A DNA stretch of 64,000 nt from contig JACKEC010000022.1 of the NCBI GenBank assembly GCA_020633195.1, positions 1-64,000 of the forward strand, read 5' to 3'. The notes beneath the pieces were generated by a model that saw only the letters and a list, made by a program, of their open reading frames with translations, had not been told where the DNA came from and did no database searches. This document shows, one piece after another, positions 7,688 through 15,903 of the stretch. The translations under genes were made by a program, and so were the position numbers. The stretch's first letter is position 1, and every line of letters begins with the position of its first letter. The DNA comes from Sandaracinaceae bacterium (lineage in GTDB: Bacteria > Myxococcota_A > Polyangia > Polyangiales > Sandaracinaceae).

Positions 7688-9286
7688 ATGCGAATCACCT
7701 CCGACTATCTGGTGCTGGGCAGCGGGGTCTCGGGGCTCACCTACGCGCTCGAGGCGTCCAAGCACGGCTCCGTGATCGTCGTCACGAAGCGCGCGATCGC
7801 CGAGTCGAACACCAACTACGCCCAGGGCGGCGTCGCGGCGGTGATGGACCCGGACGACTCGTTCGAGGATCACGCGGCCGACACGCTCCGCGTGGGCTAC
7901 GGGCTGAGCAAGCCCGACATCGTGCAGCTCGTCGTGGAGGGGGGGCCGAGCGCGATCCAGGAGCTCGTCGAGCGGGGCGCGAGCTTCGACCCGAGCGAGG
8001 AGGACGACGGGCTCGATCTCACCCGGGAGGGCGGGCACAACAAGCGCCGCGTCGTCCACGCGGGCGACATCACCGGCCGCGAGATCCAGCGCGTGCTCGT
8101 CGAGGCGGTCCGCCAGACCCCGAACATCACCGTCTACGAAGACCACATGGCGGTCGACCTCATCGAGCTCAGCAAGTACGGGGGTCCCCACCAGGTCGCC
8201 GGTGCGTACGTGCTCGAAGAGGCAAAGGGCGAAGTGCACACGTTCGTCTCGCGCGTCACGGTGCTCGCCACGGGCGGGGCGGGGAAGGTCTACCTGTACA
8301 CGTCCAACCCCGACGTCGCGACGGGCGACGGGGTGGCGATGGCGTACCGCGCGGGCGCGCTCATCGCGAACATGGAGTTCTTCCAGTTCCACCCGACCTG
8401 CCTCTATCACCCCAAGGCCAAGAGCTTCCTGATCAGCGAGGCGCTCCGCGGCGAGGGCGGGATCCTGCGCCTCGCCAACGGCGACGCGTTCATGGCCCGG
8501 CACCACGAGATGAAGGACCTCGCCCCGCGGGACGTGGTCGCCCGCACGATCGACTACGAGATGAAGCGCACGGGCGCCGACTGCGTGTACCTCGACATGA
8601 CCCACGAGGACGCGGACTTCCTCGCGAAGCGCTTCCCGAACATCCACGCCCAGTGCCTCGAGTACGGGATCGACATGACCAAGGAGCCGATCCCCGTCGT
8701 GCCCGCGGCGCACTACATGTGCGGCGGGGTCGTGGTCGACTCGAACGGCAAGACCAAGATCGAGGGGCTCTACGCGATCGGCGAGGTGACGTGCAGCGGG
8801 CTGCACGGAGCAAATCGCTTGGCGTCGAACTCGCTGCTCGAGGGCCTCGTCTACGCCAAGCGCACCGCGGCGGCGACCCGCAACCTCGGGCAAGGCCGCT
8901 TCGCCGACGTCCCCGAGTGGGACAGCGGCAGCGCCGCGGCCTCCGACGAGGCGGTCGTCGTCACCCAGAACTGGGACGAAATCCGTCGCTTCATGTGGAA
9001 CTACGTGGGTATCGTCCGCAGCGACCGTCGGCTGCGCCGAGCCGCCCGACGGGTCGCCTTGCTCAAGGACGAGATCCGCGAGTACTACTGGGAGCACCTG
9101 GTCACCCGGGACCTCCTCGAGCTGCGCAACATCGCCGACGTGGCGGAGATGATCATCGCGTGCGCGTCGACCCGGCACGAGAGCCGCGGGCTGCACTACA
9201 CCATCGACTACCCGGAGCCCCGCGAGGACTACGCGAAGGACACCCTCATCGTGCACGGCGAGCCGCCGCACCTGAGCGGGCGCTGA
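7688..9286 (+). CDS. nadB: L-aspartate oxidase
   Basis: The 532-residue flavoenzyme oxidises L-aspartate to iminoaspartate, the first step of de novo NAD synthesis, and normally works with quinolinate synthase NadA, which is not in this window. The FAD dinucleotide motif VLGSGVSGLTYALEA lies at residues 9-23. NTNYAQGGVAAV (38-49) is the usual substrate-side loop, and ATGGAGKVYLYTSNP and EFFQFHPTCLYHP are characteristic. The FAD-proximal C-terminal motif GLHGANRLASNSLLEGLVYA is also present. Length matches the family. A putative -10 box lies five bases before the ATG. The rimK-like gene follows after 21 bases, so the two are probably co-transcribed. Confidence 0.95.
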   Translation: MRITSDYLVLGSGVSGLTYALEASKHGSVIVVTKRAIAESNTNYAQGGVAAVMDPDDSFEDHAADTLRVGYGLSKPDIVQLVVEGGPSAIQELVERGASFDPSEEDDGLDLTREGGHNKRRVVHAGDITGREIQRVLVEAVRQTPNITVYEDHMAVDLIELSKYGGPHQVAGAYVLEEAKGEVHTFVSRVTVLATGGAGKVYLYTSNPDVATGDGVAMAYRAGALIANMEFFQFHPTCLYHPKAKSFLISEALRGEGGILRLANGDAFMARHHEMKDLAPRDVVARTIDYEMKRTGADCVYLDMTHEDADFLAKRFPNIHAQCLEYGIDMTKEPIPVVPAAHYMCGGVVVDSNGKTKIEGLYAIGEVTCSGLHGANRLASNSLLEGLVYAKRTAAATRNLGQGRFADVPEWDSGSAAASDEAVVVTQNWDEIRRFMWNYVGIVRSDRRLRRAARRVALLKDEIREYYWEHLVTRDLLELRNIADVAEMIIACASTRHESRGLHYTIDYPEPREDYAKDTLIVHGEPPHLSGR

Positions 9287-9307
9287 GGCGCCCGAGACGA
9301 GAGCGAA

Positions 9308-10225
9308 ATGACGAGCATCAAGATCGGAATCCTGACGATGCGCCCGGAGAGCTACTCCGTGAAGCGCCTCGTCGAGGCCGCCGAGCAGCGCGGCCATCAA
9401 GCCAAGACCATCGGGTACATGGAGACCCACATGTCGATCGCGGCCGGCCGGGCCACCCTCATGTACGAGGGCGCGCCGGTGGAGGCGCTCGACGCGGTCA
9501 TCCCGCGCATCGCGGCGGCCTACACCTTCTACGGCACCGCCGTCGTGCGCCAGCTCGAGATGATGGGGATGTACACGGTCAACGGGTCGCAGGCGATCTC
9601 GCGATCGCGCGACAAGCTGCGCTCCTTCCAGATCCTGTCGCGCAAGGGCGTCGGCCTCCCCGTGACGGGCTTCGGCCACGCGACTCGCGACACGCAGGGC
9701 CTCGTACAGACGGTGGGCGGGCCGCCGATCATCATCAAGCTCATCGAGGGCACGCAGGGCGTGGGCGTCGTCCTCGCCGAGACGATGAAGGCGGCCGAGT
9801 CGGTCATCGACACGCTGCGCAGCCTCAACGTGAACTTCGTCGTGCAGGAATACATCGCCGAGGCGGTGGGCAAGGACCTGCGCTGCTTCGTCGTCGGCGG
9901 CCGGGTCGTCGCGGCGATGGAGCGAAGCGCCGCGCCGGGCGAGTTCCGCGCGAACCTGCACCGGGGTGGCAAGGCGCAGCGCGCGCGGCTCAGCCCGTCG
10001 GAGCGCGCGGCGGCGGTGAGCGCGGCCAAGGCGATGCACCTCCCCGTCTGTGGCGTCGATCTCATCCGCAGCGACCACGGGCCGCTCGTGCTCGAGGTCA
10101 ACTCCTCGCCCGGCCTCGAGGGCATCGAGCAGGCGACCGGCAAGGACGTCGCCTCGAAGATCATCGAGCACATCGAGAAGTCCGTGCTCGCCGGCGGCGG
10201 CAAGCGCGACCACGTCGGCGTCTAG
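9308..10225 (+). CDS. RimK-family ATP-grasp ligase
   Basis: The 305-residue protein has the RimK layout: an N-terminal pre-ATP-grasp domain (residues 1-95) with DAVIPRIAAAYTFYG, then an ATP-grasp fold with SRDKLRSFQILSRKGVGLP, PPIIIKLIEGTQGVGV (nucleotide-binding loop) and LVLEVNSSPGLEGIE (metal-binding residues). RimK in E. coli adds glutamates to ribosomal protein S6. Relatives ligate amino acids to coenzyme F420, lysine carriers or peptides, so the substrate here is not certain. The gene follows nadB at 21 bases. The residue set looks complete, so an active ligase is likely. Confidence 0.88.
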   Translation: MTSIKIGILTMRPESYSVKRLVEAAEQRGHQAKTIGYMETHMSIAAGRATLMYEGAPVEALDAVIPRIAAAYTFYGTAVVRQLEMMGMYTVNGSQAISRSRDKLRSFQILSRKGVGLPVTGFGHATRDTQGLVQTVGGPPIIIKLIEGTQGVGVVLAETMKAAESVIDTLRSLNVNFVVQEYIAEAVGKDLRCFVVGGRVVAAMERSAAPGEFRANLHRGGKAQRARLSPSERAAAVSAAKAMHLPVCGVDLIRSDHGPLVLEVNSSPGLEGIEQATGKDVASKIIEHIEKSVLAGGGKRDHVGV

Positions 10226-10231
10226 CTCTGG

Positions 10232-10238
10232 TAAGAAT
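10232..10238 (+). promoter_or_regulatory. Putative -10 box (TAAGAAT), leaderless arrangement
   Basis: TAAGAAT lies five bases before the GTG at 10244, just after the rimK-like stop codon. No ribosome-binding site is present in between. Confidence 0.45.
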
Positions 10239-10243
10239 CGCGC

Positions 10244-11449
10244 GTGCTCGTCGCCCGGTGCCCGCAGTGCGGCTCCCCGAACCCCGTCTATGTGGCGACG
10301 CCGCACGCGTACGCGTGCCGCAGCTGCCACTACCAGGGGCCGCCCGCGCCGGACGTGGCGCAGCGCCTCCAGGCGGCGGGGCAGATCCTCCTCTCGCTCG
10401 ACGCCCGGGGCCGTCAGCTCGGCGCGCAGCAGCGCCGGGTCGTCCAGAGCGCTCGACGCACCCCGTGGATGCTCGCGCTGCTCGTGGTCTCGGGCCTGGT
10501 CCTGCTCGTGCCGTGCGTCGGCGCGGGCGCCCTCTTCGGGCTCACCAGCCACCCGAGCTACTCGCTCGCGATCATCTGCGTCGCGCCCCCGCTCGTCCTC
10601 GGGCTCGTCGGGATGGGGATCGTCCTGCTCGCGTTCCGCCGTCGCGGCGCGCTCGAGCGCGCGTGCTCGGCGACCCCGCCCGACGTCGAGGGCGCGCCCG
10701 CGCGGTGCCACGTGTGCGGCGGGCCGCTCCCGCCGGAGTCGCTCCGCGCGCGCGGCGTCGTGCGCTGCGGGTACTGTCAGGCGGACAACCTCGTCGACCC
10801 CGAGCGCCTGGTCGCGATGGGGTCCCAGCGCGTCGCCGACATCGCCGGGTTCGAGCGCGAGGTCCGGCGCCACGGCACGTCGCTGAAGACCGAGTCGACG
10901 CTCTCGATCCTCGCGATCGTGATGCTCGTGCTCGGCGCCCCCATGATCTGCCTGCTGACCTCCAGCGTTGTCTACAAGCTCGTGCCCTTCATCGAGGTCG
11001 AGCCCGACCTGACCCTCGAGTACCACCTCGTCGACACGACCGGCGGCGTGTGCGTCTCGCGCGTCAACACCCGCCTCGACAGCGGCCTCGCGTTCATGAT
11101 CGGCCCCCGGAACGTGCCCGACGTGCGGAGCGACAACTACGTGGAGGGCGCCGCGCGCCTCCCCCCGCTCTCGGCGGACTGGCTCGTGGGGCGCGACGTG
11201 ATCGTGCACGTCGATCGACGGACGGTCGTCGAGGGGCGCGTGGTGAGCGTGCACGGCAACCCGCTCGAGCCCGAGGCCACGCTCCTCGAGCTCGACCCGC
11301 CCGCCGCCATGCACCCCGAGGTGCTCGGGGCCTGCCTCCGCGACCGGCCGACCGGCGTCACGATCCTCCCCTGGCCGGAGACCTCGATGCGCAGAGGCCA
11401 CTCGCTCCCGGCGGGGACGCGCTACGACGACCCGAGGCTGAACCCTTAG
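10244..11449 (+). CDS. Membrane protein with two zinc-ribbon motifs, function unknown
   Basis: The 401-residue protein begins with CPQCGSPNP and a matching CRSC pair (residues 5-28), a zinc ribbon. Two hydrophobic helices lie at about 75-100 and 107-130. A second ribbon follows (CHVCGG ... CGYCQADN, about 155-185), and another membrane helix sits near 222-250. The remaining C-terminal 150 residues, probably outside the membrane, show no family I recognise. The GTG start lies five bases from a -10-like box and lacks a ribosome-binding site. Its stop overlaps the stop of the next, convergent gene by four bases. Confidence 0.75.
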   Translation: MLVARCPQCGSPNPVYVATPHAYACRSCHYQGPPAPDVAQRLQAAGQILLSLDARGRQLGAQQRRVVQSARRTPWMLALLVVSGLVLLVPCVGAGALFGLTSHPSYSLAIICVAPPLVLGLVGMGIVLLAFRRRGALERACSATPPDVEGAPARCHVCGGPLPPESLRARGVVRCGYCQADNLVDPERLVAMGSQRVADIAGFEREVRRHGTSLKTESTLSILAIVMLVLGAPMICLLTSSVVYKLVPFIEVEPDLTLEYHLVDTTGGVCVSRVNTRLDSGLAFMIGPRNVPDVRSDNYVEGAARLPPLSADWLVGRDVIVHVDRRTVVEGRVVSVHGNPLEPEATLLELDPPAAMHPEVLGACLRDRPTGVTILPWPETSMRRGHSLPAGTRYDDPRLNP

Positions 11450-11814
11450 CGGTCGGAGCAGCGCCAGGATCCGCCGCCCGTGGCCTGGGCGGTGAAGTCG
11501 CAGCGCCACGCCTCGTCGACGACGTGGAGGACGTCCGAGCACGTGCCGCTGCCGGTGCACACGCGGTAGGCGCCGGGCTCGAGGCCGATCTCGTAGAAGC
11601 CGTGCGGGCCGCTCGTGGTCGCGCGGACGGCGCCGTCGTCCTCGTGCATCGAGCTCACGTCGAGCTCGATGTCGCTGACCTCGCCGGTCTCCGCGTCGAA
11701 GCGCTGGGTCCGCCCGTAGACGCCGCGGGTGATGCCGACGAGCTCGTCGGGGTCGGCGCCTCCGCAGCCTCCGATCCAGAGGGCGAGACCGAGAGCGATC
11801 CATGCACGAGGCAC
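11446..11814 (-). CDS. Small lipoprotein with carboxypeptidase-regulatory-like fold (predicted)
   Basis: The 122-residue product starts with a hydrophobic signal (IALGLALWIGG) and a lipobox-like cysteine in IGGCGG at about residues 14-17. It should therefore be exported and lipidated. The body has alternating beta segments (GITRGVYGRTQRFDAE, GFYEIGLEPGAYRVC) that resemble the beta-sandwich of carboxypeptidase-regulatory-like domains. Four cysteines in the C-terminal half could pair. The GTG at 11814 is the only in-frame start that preserves the signal peptide, though GGAGG abuts it too closely to be an ideal ribosome-binding site. Confidence 0.6.
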   Translation of the reverse strand: MPRAWIALGLALWIGGCGGADPDELVGITRGVYGRTQRFDAETGEVSDIELDVSSMHEDDGAVRATTSGPHGFYEIGLEPGAYRVCTGSGTCSDVLHVVDEAWRCDFTAQATGGGSWRCSDR

Positions 11815-11846
11815 CCTCCGAGCATGGTCGACGGCGACGCTCGGGG

Positions 11847-12482
11847 CTACGGCCGACCGACGAGCTTGAACGCCACGTCGCGCCCCTGACCGCCCACCAT
11901 CGCGAGGTGGATCCAGAGCACCGCGAGGTTCTCGAGCACGCCCGCGTTGCGCAGCGGCCCGCAGTCGACCGCGTGGAACCCGCCCGCCTCGCACAGGCTC
12001 GCGAGCGTCGCCTTCGCCTCGGCGTCGTCGCCGGCGAGCTGCACGTCGACGGCGCCCGCGGCGGTGATCGGGTCCTCGTGGTGCTCGGCGCCGAAGGTGT
12101 TGAACGCCTTGACCACGCGCGCGGTCGGGCACGCGGCCGCGATCGCCTGGGCGTTGGATCCCTCCGCCGGCGGGTTCCACACCGGCCCGGCGTCGAAGCG
12201 CAGCGGGTTGGTGCAGTCGACGAGGATCTTGCCGTCGACCGCGCCGAGCCCGCGTGCCGCGTCCACCGCCGCGCGCCCAGGCACCGCGAGGAAGATCACG
12301 TCGGCCCACGCGGCCGCCTCGGCGACCGGTGTCGCCGCCGCGTCCGGCGCGCAGCGCGCGAGCACCGGGGAGACGTCCGAGCCCTCGCGGACTCCGAAGC
12401 GAACGGGGACGCCGGCTCGCGAGAGCCGCGCCCCCAGGTTCCCGCCGACGTTGCCGGCGCCGATCATCGCGATCTTGGTCAT
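11847..12482 (-). CDS. NADP oxidoreductase, coenzyme F420-dependent family
   Basis: The 211-residue protein opens with a Rossmann dinucleotide motif IAMIGAGNVGGNLGARL (residues 4-20). It continues with ADVIFLAVPG, KILVDCTNPL and ARVVKAFNTFGAE, the order found in F420-dependent NADP oxidoreductase-like proteins. Members without F420 also occur, so hydride transfer with NADP is likely but the partner is not shown. The C-terminal part (ENLAVLWIHLAMV) is the usual helix of the family. The gene stands alone, minus strand, 32 bases upstream of the small lipoprotein gene. Confidence 0.85.
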   Translation of the reverse strand: MTKIAMIGAGNVGGNLGARLSRAGVPVRFGVREGSDVSPVLARCAPDAAATPVAEAAAWADVIFLAVPGRAAVDAARGLGAVDGKILVDCTNPLRFDAGPVWNPPAEGSNAQAIAAACPTARVVKAFNTFGAEHHEDPITAAGAVDVQLAGDDAEAKATLASLCEAGGFHAVDCGPLRNAGVLENLAVLWIHLAMVGGQGRDVAFKLVGRP

Positions 12483-12569
12483 GGACGGGAGTCTGCGGCG
12501 TGCGCTCGGCCCTGACCATCACCGAGCCCTGCAAGGATCGGTTTCACGCCATGCAACCGTCGCCGCGCG

Positions 12570-12821
12570 CTACTCGGCGGCCTCCTCGGCGGCCTCGGCC
12601 TCGGGGGCTTCGGCCGCGGGCTCCTCGGCGGCTTCCTCGGCGGGCGCCTCGGCGGCCTCCTCGGCGGCCTCCTCGGCGGCGGCCTCCTCGGCCGGCGCCT
12701 CGTCGGCGGGCGGGGCCTCCGCGGCGGGGGTCTCCTCGACGGCCTCTTCCTCGCAGCCGGCGGCGGCGACGGTGAGCGAGAGGGCGAACAGGGCGGCGAG
12801 CAGGGTCTGGATCTTCGTCAT
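12570..12821 (-). CDS. Glu/Ala-rich small lipoprotein
   Basis: The 83-residue product has a signal peptide with lipobox VAAAGC (cysteine near residue 23). Almost all of the mature chain is Glu, Ala and Pro in short repeats such as EEAAEEAAEAPAEEAAEEP. It is strongly acidic and predicted to be disordered or helical. Ribosome-binding sequence GGAAGA lies just before the ATG. I recognise no family. The low-complexity DNA (GCC-TCC-TCG units) makes copy number prone to slippage. It may act as a charged spacer at the outer membrane, but this is speculative. Confidence 0.7.
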   Translation of the reverse strand: MTKIQTLLAALFALSLTVAAAGCEEEAVEETPAAEAPPADEAPAEEAAAEEAAEEAAEAPAEEAAEEPAAEAPEAEAAEEAAE

Positions 12822-12965
12822 CGAGTCTTCCTTTCTTCATGGGCTCGAGGCGCCCACGAAGATCGGTATGACGCGCTCGATGTCGACGGAACGTACTTCG
12901 TCGTACTTCTTCGTCGGCGCGCGTCGTGATGCGTGGGGAGCCGTCGATCGACGTCGGAGACGTTG

Positions 12966-12985
12966 GACACGCGTCGGCGCGTGTC
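12966..12985. promoter_or_regulatory. Perfect 8-bp inverted repeat before the methyltransferase gene
   Basis: GACACGCG and CGCGTGTC are separated by TCGG, a perfect 8-bp palindrome. It ends one base before the putative -10 box TACGCT (12986-12991) of the methyltransferase gene. This is a good place for a repressor-binding site; no regulator is identified. Confidence 0.4.
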
Positions 12986-12991
12986 TACGCT
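12986..12991 (+). promoter_or_regulatory. Putative -10 box (TACGCT), leaderless arrangement
   Basis: TACGCT precedes the GTG at 12998 by six bases with no ribosome-binding site. This supports 12998 as the start over the longer frame from 12926. Confidence 0.45.
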
Positions 12992-12997
12992 CGTCAC

Positions 12998-13678
12998 GTG
13001 CTCATCCGGAACATGATCGACTTCAAGGCCCCGTACACGGAGCTCGAGGCGAAGACCTACGATCGGGTGATCGCGCCCGCGGTGGCGAGCTTCGAGACGG
13101 TGATCCTCGAGGACGCGCTCGCGCGGATCCCCCGCGGCGGACGCCTGCTCGAGGTGGGCTGCGGCGGCGGGCAGCTGCTCGCGAAGATCGCCGATCGCAG
13201 AGCGGACGTGTCGCTCGTCGGGCTCGACCTCGCCCCCGGCCAGGTCGCGCGGGCCAAAGAACGCACGGCGCGCTTCGGGGGCCGGGTGGACGCGGTCGAG
13301 GGCTCCGCGCTCGAGCTGCCCTTCGAGGACGAGAGCTTCGACGGCGTGCTCAGCGTGGCGTCGATCAAGCACTGGCCCGACCCGCAACGAGGTTTGCGAG
13401 AGTGCGTCCGGGTGCTGCGCCCCGGCGCCGAGCTCCACGTGGTCGAGGCGAACCGCGGCTGCCGACCGGAGGAGGTCCGAGACTTCGTGCGGCGCTGGAA
13501 GCAGCCGGGCTTCCTCTGGCCGATCTCCTACGCGCTGTTCCGCTTCGCGGTCGCGGATCGCTCGCCGGATCTCTACGAGGCCGCCGCCTGGATCGCCGAG
13601 GTGGGGCTCGAGGACGTGCGCGCGCAGCCGATCGAGGGCACCCCCGGTCTGCTCATGAGCGGCCGGCGGACGGGCTGA
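12998..13678 (+). CDS. SAM-dependent class I methyltransferase
   Basis: The 226-residue protein has the Methyltransf_11-type core: motif I LLEVGCGGGQLLAKI near residue 50, the acidic VGLDLAPGQ at the end of strand 2, and FDGVLSVASIKHWPDP with LRECVRVLRPGAELHVVEA further on. It should transfer a methyl group from S-adenosylmethionine; the substrate cannot be told. I chose GTG 12998 because a -10-like box and a palindrome lie directly upstream; 12926 and 13013 are alternatives. It faces the glutaredoxin gene across a hairpin-rich repeat. Confidence 0.85.
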   Translation: MLIRNMIDFKAPYTELEAKTYDRVIAPAVASFETVILEDALARIPRGGRLLEVGCGGGQLLAKIADRRADVSLVGLDLAPGQVARAKERTARFGGRVDAVEGSALELPFEDESFDGVLSVASIKHWPDPQRGLRECVRVLRPGAELHVVEANRGCRPEEVRDFVRRWKQPGFLWPISYALFRFAVADRSPDLYEAAAWIAEVGLEDVRAQPIEGTPGLLMSGRRTG

Positions 13679-13683
13679 GTTCG

Positions 13684-13782
13684 ACGACGCGAAGCGTCGG
13701 AGGATCTCAGTGGGGAGCGCGAGGGGCTTGCCCCTCGCCGGAGAGAAATCGCCGGAGGCGATTGATCGACAGACCTCGAGTG
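13684..13782. repeat. Three-hairpin convergent intergenic repeat, copy A
   Basis: Three short hairpins stand in a row: CGACGC-GAA-GCGTCG (13685-13699), GCGAGGGGC-TT-GCCCCTCGC (13719-13738) and ATCGCC-GGA-GGCGAT (13748-13762). The stretch 13701-13782 is about 96% identical to 25691-25772. It fills the gap between two convergent genes, so it probably ends transcription from both sides. No T-run follows the stems. Confidence 0.8.
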
Positions 13783-13789
13783 GGCTCGC

Positions 13790-14164
13790 TCAGAGCCAGC
13801 GCGGGACCGGCCCCGACGCGAGCCCGCCCGCGATCCCGAGGCCCCACATCAGGAACGGGAGCCAGCGGCGGAGGCGGCTCGGGGGCTTCTTCTCGCCGTC
13901 GCCGAAGCGCTCGTAGAGGTACGCGATGATGTCCTGGGACTCCGGCATCCACGTGGCCTCGCCGATCCGCAGGACGGGGACCGTGCGGCGCCCTCGCGCG
14001 GCGACGAGCGCCTGCATGTTCGCCGGGTCCCGGTAGATGTCTCGCTCCTCGATGGTGAGGCCGAGATCGCGGATCGCCACGCGGACGTCCTCGCAGTAGC
14101 CGCAGCCCGCGTAGACGTACAGCGCGAGGTCCTCTGTCGTGTCCGACGTTCGCTCGGGGTCCAC
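13790..14164 (-). CDS. Glutaredoxin-like protein with C-terminal membrane helix
   Basis: The 124-residue protein has a thioredoxin-fold redox motif CGYC at residues 21-24 (YVYAGCGYCEDVR). RRTVPVLRIG supplies the cis-proline segment and WMPESQDIIAYLYERFG is the glutathione-binding-like C-terminal helix. After about residue 95 a hydrophobic stretch (LPFLMWGLGIAGGLA) should anchor it in the inner membrane with the redox domain in the cytoplasm. It likely reduces disulfides or glutathione adducts. The GTG start lies six bases from TAGGTA and has no ribosome-binding site. Confidence 0.82.
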   Translation of the reverse strand: MDPERTSDTTEDLALYVYAGCGYCEDVRVAIRDLGLTIEERDIYRDPANMQALVAARGRRTVPVLRIGEATWMPESQDIIAYLYERFGDGEKKPPSRLRRWLPFLMWGLGIAGGLASGPVPRWL

Positions 14165-14170
14165 GACGAT

Positions 14171-14176
14171 TACCTA
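14171..14176 (-). promoter_or_regulatory. Putative -10 box of glutaredoxin gene (TAGGTA)
   Basis: On the minus strand TAGGTA is followed by six bases and then GTG at 14164. There is no ribosome-binding site, which fits a leaderless mRNA. Confidence 0.45.
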
Positions 14177-14282
14177 GAGCCCTCGGCCCTCTGTGACCAC
14201 TCGGGGACGTTCGCGGCACCTTTTTTCCCGCTCGCCTCGGCGCGCGGTCGGATCAGGCTTTTCCTGACACGAGCGCGTGGGT

Positions 14283-14288
14283 TACCAC
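14283..14288 (+). promoter_or_regulatory. Putative -10 box (TACCAC), leaderless arrangement
   Basis: TACCAC lies five bases before the ATG at 14294; no ribosome-binding site separates them. Confidence 0.4.
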
Positions 14289-14293
14289 CGGAC

Positions 14294-15790
14294 ATGCCGG
14301 TTCGATCCTGCGCGCGAGGGTGCCCTCGTTTGGTGTCGATCTCCGCGATCCCGGGCGGGAGCCCCGTCGCGCTCGCGGATCCCGAGGGGTACGCCTCGTC
14401 GTACCTGGTCTGTGGGGGCTGCCACGATCACACGTGCGATCGCTGCGCGAAGAAGGCCCCTCCGATCGGGCCCCACACGCCCTGCCCGAAGTGCGGCGGG
14501 GCGCTGCGATGGGAGGGCGTCCCGCTGCCCGACGCGGGCGGCGCGGGCGCGTTCGGTGCGCCGATGGCGAGCCCCCCGAGCGGCGGCGGGTTCGGCGCGC
14601 CGATGGCGAGCCCGGCGGCGGGCGGTGCGTTCGGCGCGCCGATGGGGAGCACCGCGCCCGGCGGTGCGTTCGGCGCCCCGATGGGGAGCACCGCGCCGGG
14701 CGGTGCGTTCGGCGCCCCGATGGCGAGCCCCGCGGCGAGCACCGCGCCTGGCGGTGCGTTCGGCGCGCCGATGGCGAGCCCGCCGAGCGGCGGTGGTTTC
14801 GGCGCGCCGATGGCGAGCCCACCGAGCGGCGGTGGTTTCGGCGCGCCGATGGCGAGCCCTCCGAGCGGCGGTGGTTTCGGCGCGCCGATGGCGAGCCCGC
14901 CGAGCGGCGGCGGATTCGGCGCGCCGATGGCGAGCCCGCCCGTGCCCTCGGGGCCAGGGCGCGAGCCCGTGGCCGCGAACCTCTCGCAGATCCCGCCCGA
15001 CGTGGTGAGCAAGTTCCAGAAGACGGGCAACTACCTGCGCAGCGCCCCCCTCGAGACGCTGTTCGCCGAGGTGCTCGGGCTCGAGGCCTGGGCCGTGGCA
15101 GAGAAGGCCAAGACCGGGCGCACCAAGATGCTCATCCTGCTCGGCCTCCTCGCGGCCTTCCCCGCCGCGCTCTGCGGGGGCCTCGCGGGTCGAGCGATCG
15201 AACGCCACGGCGGGTTCATCCTCGGCGCGGGCGCCGCCTTCGTGCTCGTGTCCGTCGTGGTCTTGTGGATCCGCTCCAACGTCAAGTCGCCTTACCGCTC
15301 CACGTACTCCACCCGGCGCAAGATCTTCAGGCTCGTCGCCAAGCTCGTGCTCGCGCCCGGCTCCGACGTCGCGATCGTCGAGGACGGCTTCGGAGAGAAG
15401 ATGAAGCTCCAGGTCACCCTGGCCTCGGGCGTCCAGGCGCAGCTCGCGCGGGTCGGCAACACCACCAGTCGACGGAGCGGGCGCTACCTGCACACGACGA
15501 CGACGGCCGACGATCAGATCAAGCTCTTGTTCGCGGCGGGTCGGTTCCCCCACGTGCAAGGGCTCGCGACCGCCCTCCAGCAACAGCTCTCGGGCATGAC
15601 GGGCGGGCGCGCGAAGGTGCAGGCGACCGCCACCGAGCTCTCGGTGACCTTGCCGGTCTCCATGAAGCCCTCGGAGAAGCCGGCGTCGGACTCCATGCCC
15701 CCGCTCATCGAGCTGCTCCACGGGATGCTCGAGCCGAACGTCACCGTCGTGAACGCGAACGGGCTCCCACCGAGCTCGTTGGTCCGCTGA
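14294..15790 (+). CDS. Zinc-ribbon membrane protein with FGAPM tandem repeats
   Basis: The 498-residue protein has four parts. Residues 35-75 hold cysteine pairs typical of a zinc ribbon (CGGCHDHTCDRC ... CPKCGG). Residues 83-218 are ten tandem units built on FGAPMASPPSGGG or FGAPMGSTAPGGA, a flexible linker. Two membrane helices follow at about 277-300 and 309-330. The last 150 residues (KSPYRSTYSTRRKIFRLVAK onward) form a soluble domain of unknown type. No enzyme motif is visible. The layout of zinc ribbon, Pro/Gly repeat and membrane helices recurs in large myxobacterial genomes. The ATG is five bases from a -10-like box. Confidence 0.75.
   Translation: MPVRSCARGCPRLVSISAIPGGSPVALADPEGYASSYLVCGGCHDHTCDRCAKKAPPIGPHTPCPKCGGALRWEGVPLPDAGGAGAFGAPMASPPSGGGFGAPMASPAAGGAFGAPMGSTAPGGAFGAPMGSTAPGGAFGAPMASPAASTAPGGAFGAPMASPPSGGGFGAPMASPPSGGGFGAPMASPPSGGGFGAPMASPPSGGGFGAPMASPPVPSGPGREPVAANLSQIPPDVVSKFQKTGNYLRSAPLETLFAEVLGLEAWAVAEKAKTGRTKMLILLGLLAAFPAALCGGLAGRAIERHGGFILGAGAAFVLVSVVVLWIRSNVKSPYRSTYSTRRKIFRLVAKLVLAPGSDVAIVEDGFGEKMKLQVTLASGVQAQLARVGNTTSRRSGRYLHTTTTADDQIKLLFAAGRFPHVQGLATALQQQLSGMTGGRAKVQATATELSVTLPVSMKPSEKPASDSMPPLIELLHGMLEPNVTVVNANGLPPSSLVR
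14551..14940 (+). repeat. Tandem coding repeat, ten FGAPM units
   Basis: In-frame units of 39 bases (one of 51) encode FGAPM plus a Ser/Pro/Gly tail. The last four units are almost identical in DNA, which indicates recent duplication. Unit number may vary between strains. Confidence 0.8.
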
Positions 15791-15890
15791 GACGCTCGCC
15801 AGCGCGGCACGGCGAGCCCCAGAGGAGCCGCGCCGAGCGACCCGACCCCGGCGGTGAGTCGTAGCGTTCGAGTGGAAGGGCGAGCCGGCG

Positions 15891-15896
15891 TATGGT
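15891..15896 (+). promoter_or_regulatory. Putative -10 box (TATGGT) deciding the start at 15904
   Basis: TATGGT is seven bases before ATG 15904. An upstream ATG at 15892 lies inside this box, so 15904 is the better start if the box is used. Confidence 0.4.
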
Positions 15897-15903
15897 GAGG
15901 CCG

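Noticed and set aside
7604..11803. A minus-strand open frame of about 1400 codons
   Set aside because: It lies antisense to nadB, the RimK-like gene and the gene at 10244, which have clear family motifs. Its Arg/Asp/His/Val-rich translation is typical of high-GC antisense frames.
12570..12821. Antisense reading of the Glu/Ala-rich lipoprotein gene as a Ser/Ala-repeat protein
   Set aside because: Only the minus-strand frame has a signal peptide, lipobox and ribosome-binding site.
14551..14940. Regular repeats that could suggest a CRISPR array
   Set aside because: The units are contiguous, in frame and lack unique spacers; they encode FGAPM peptide repeats.
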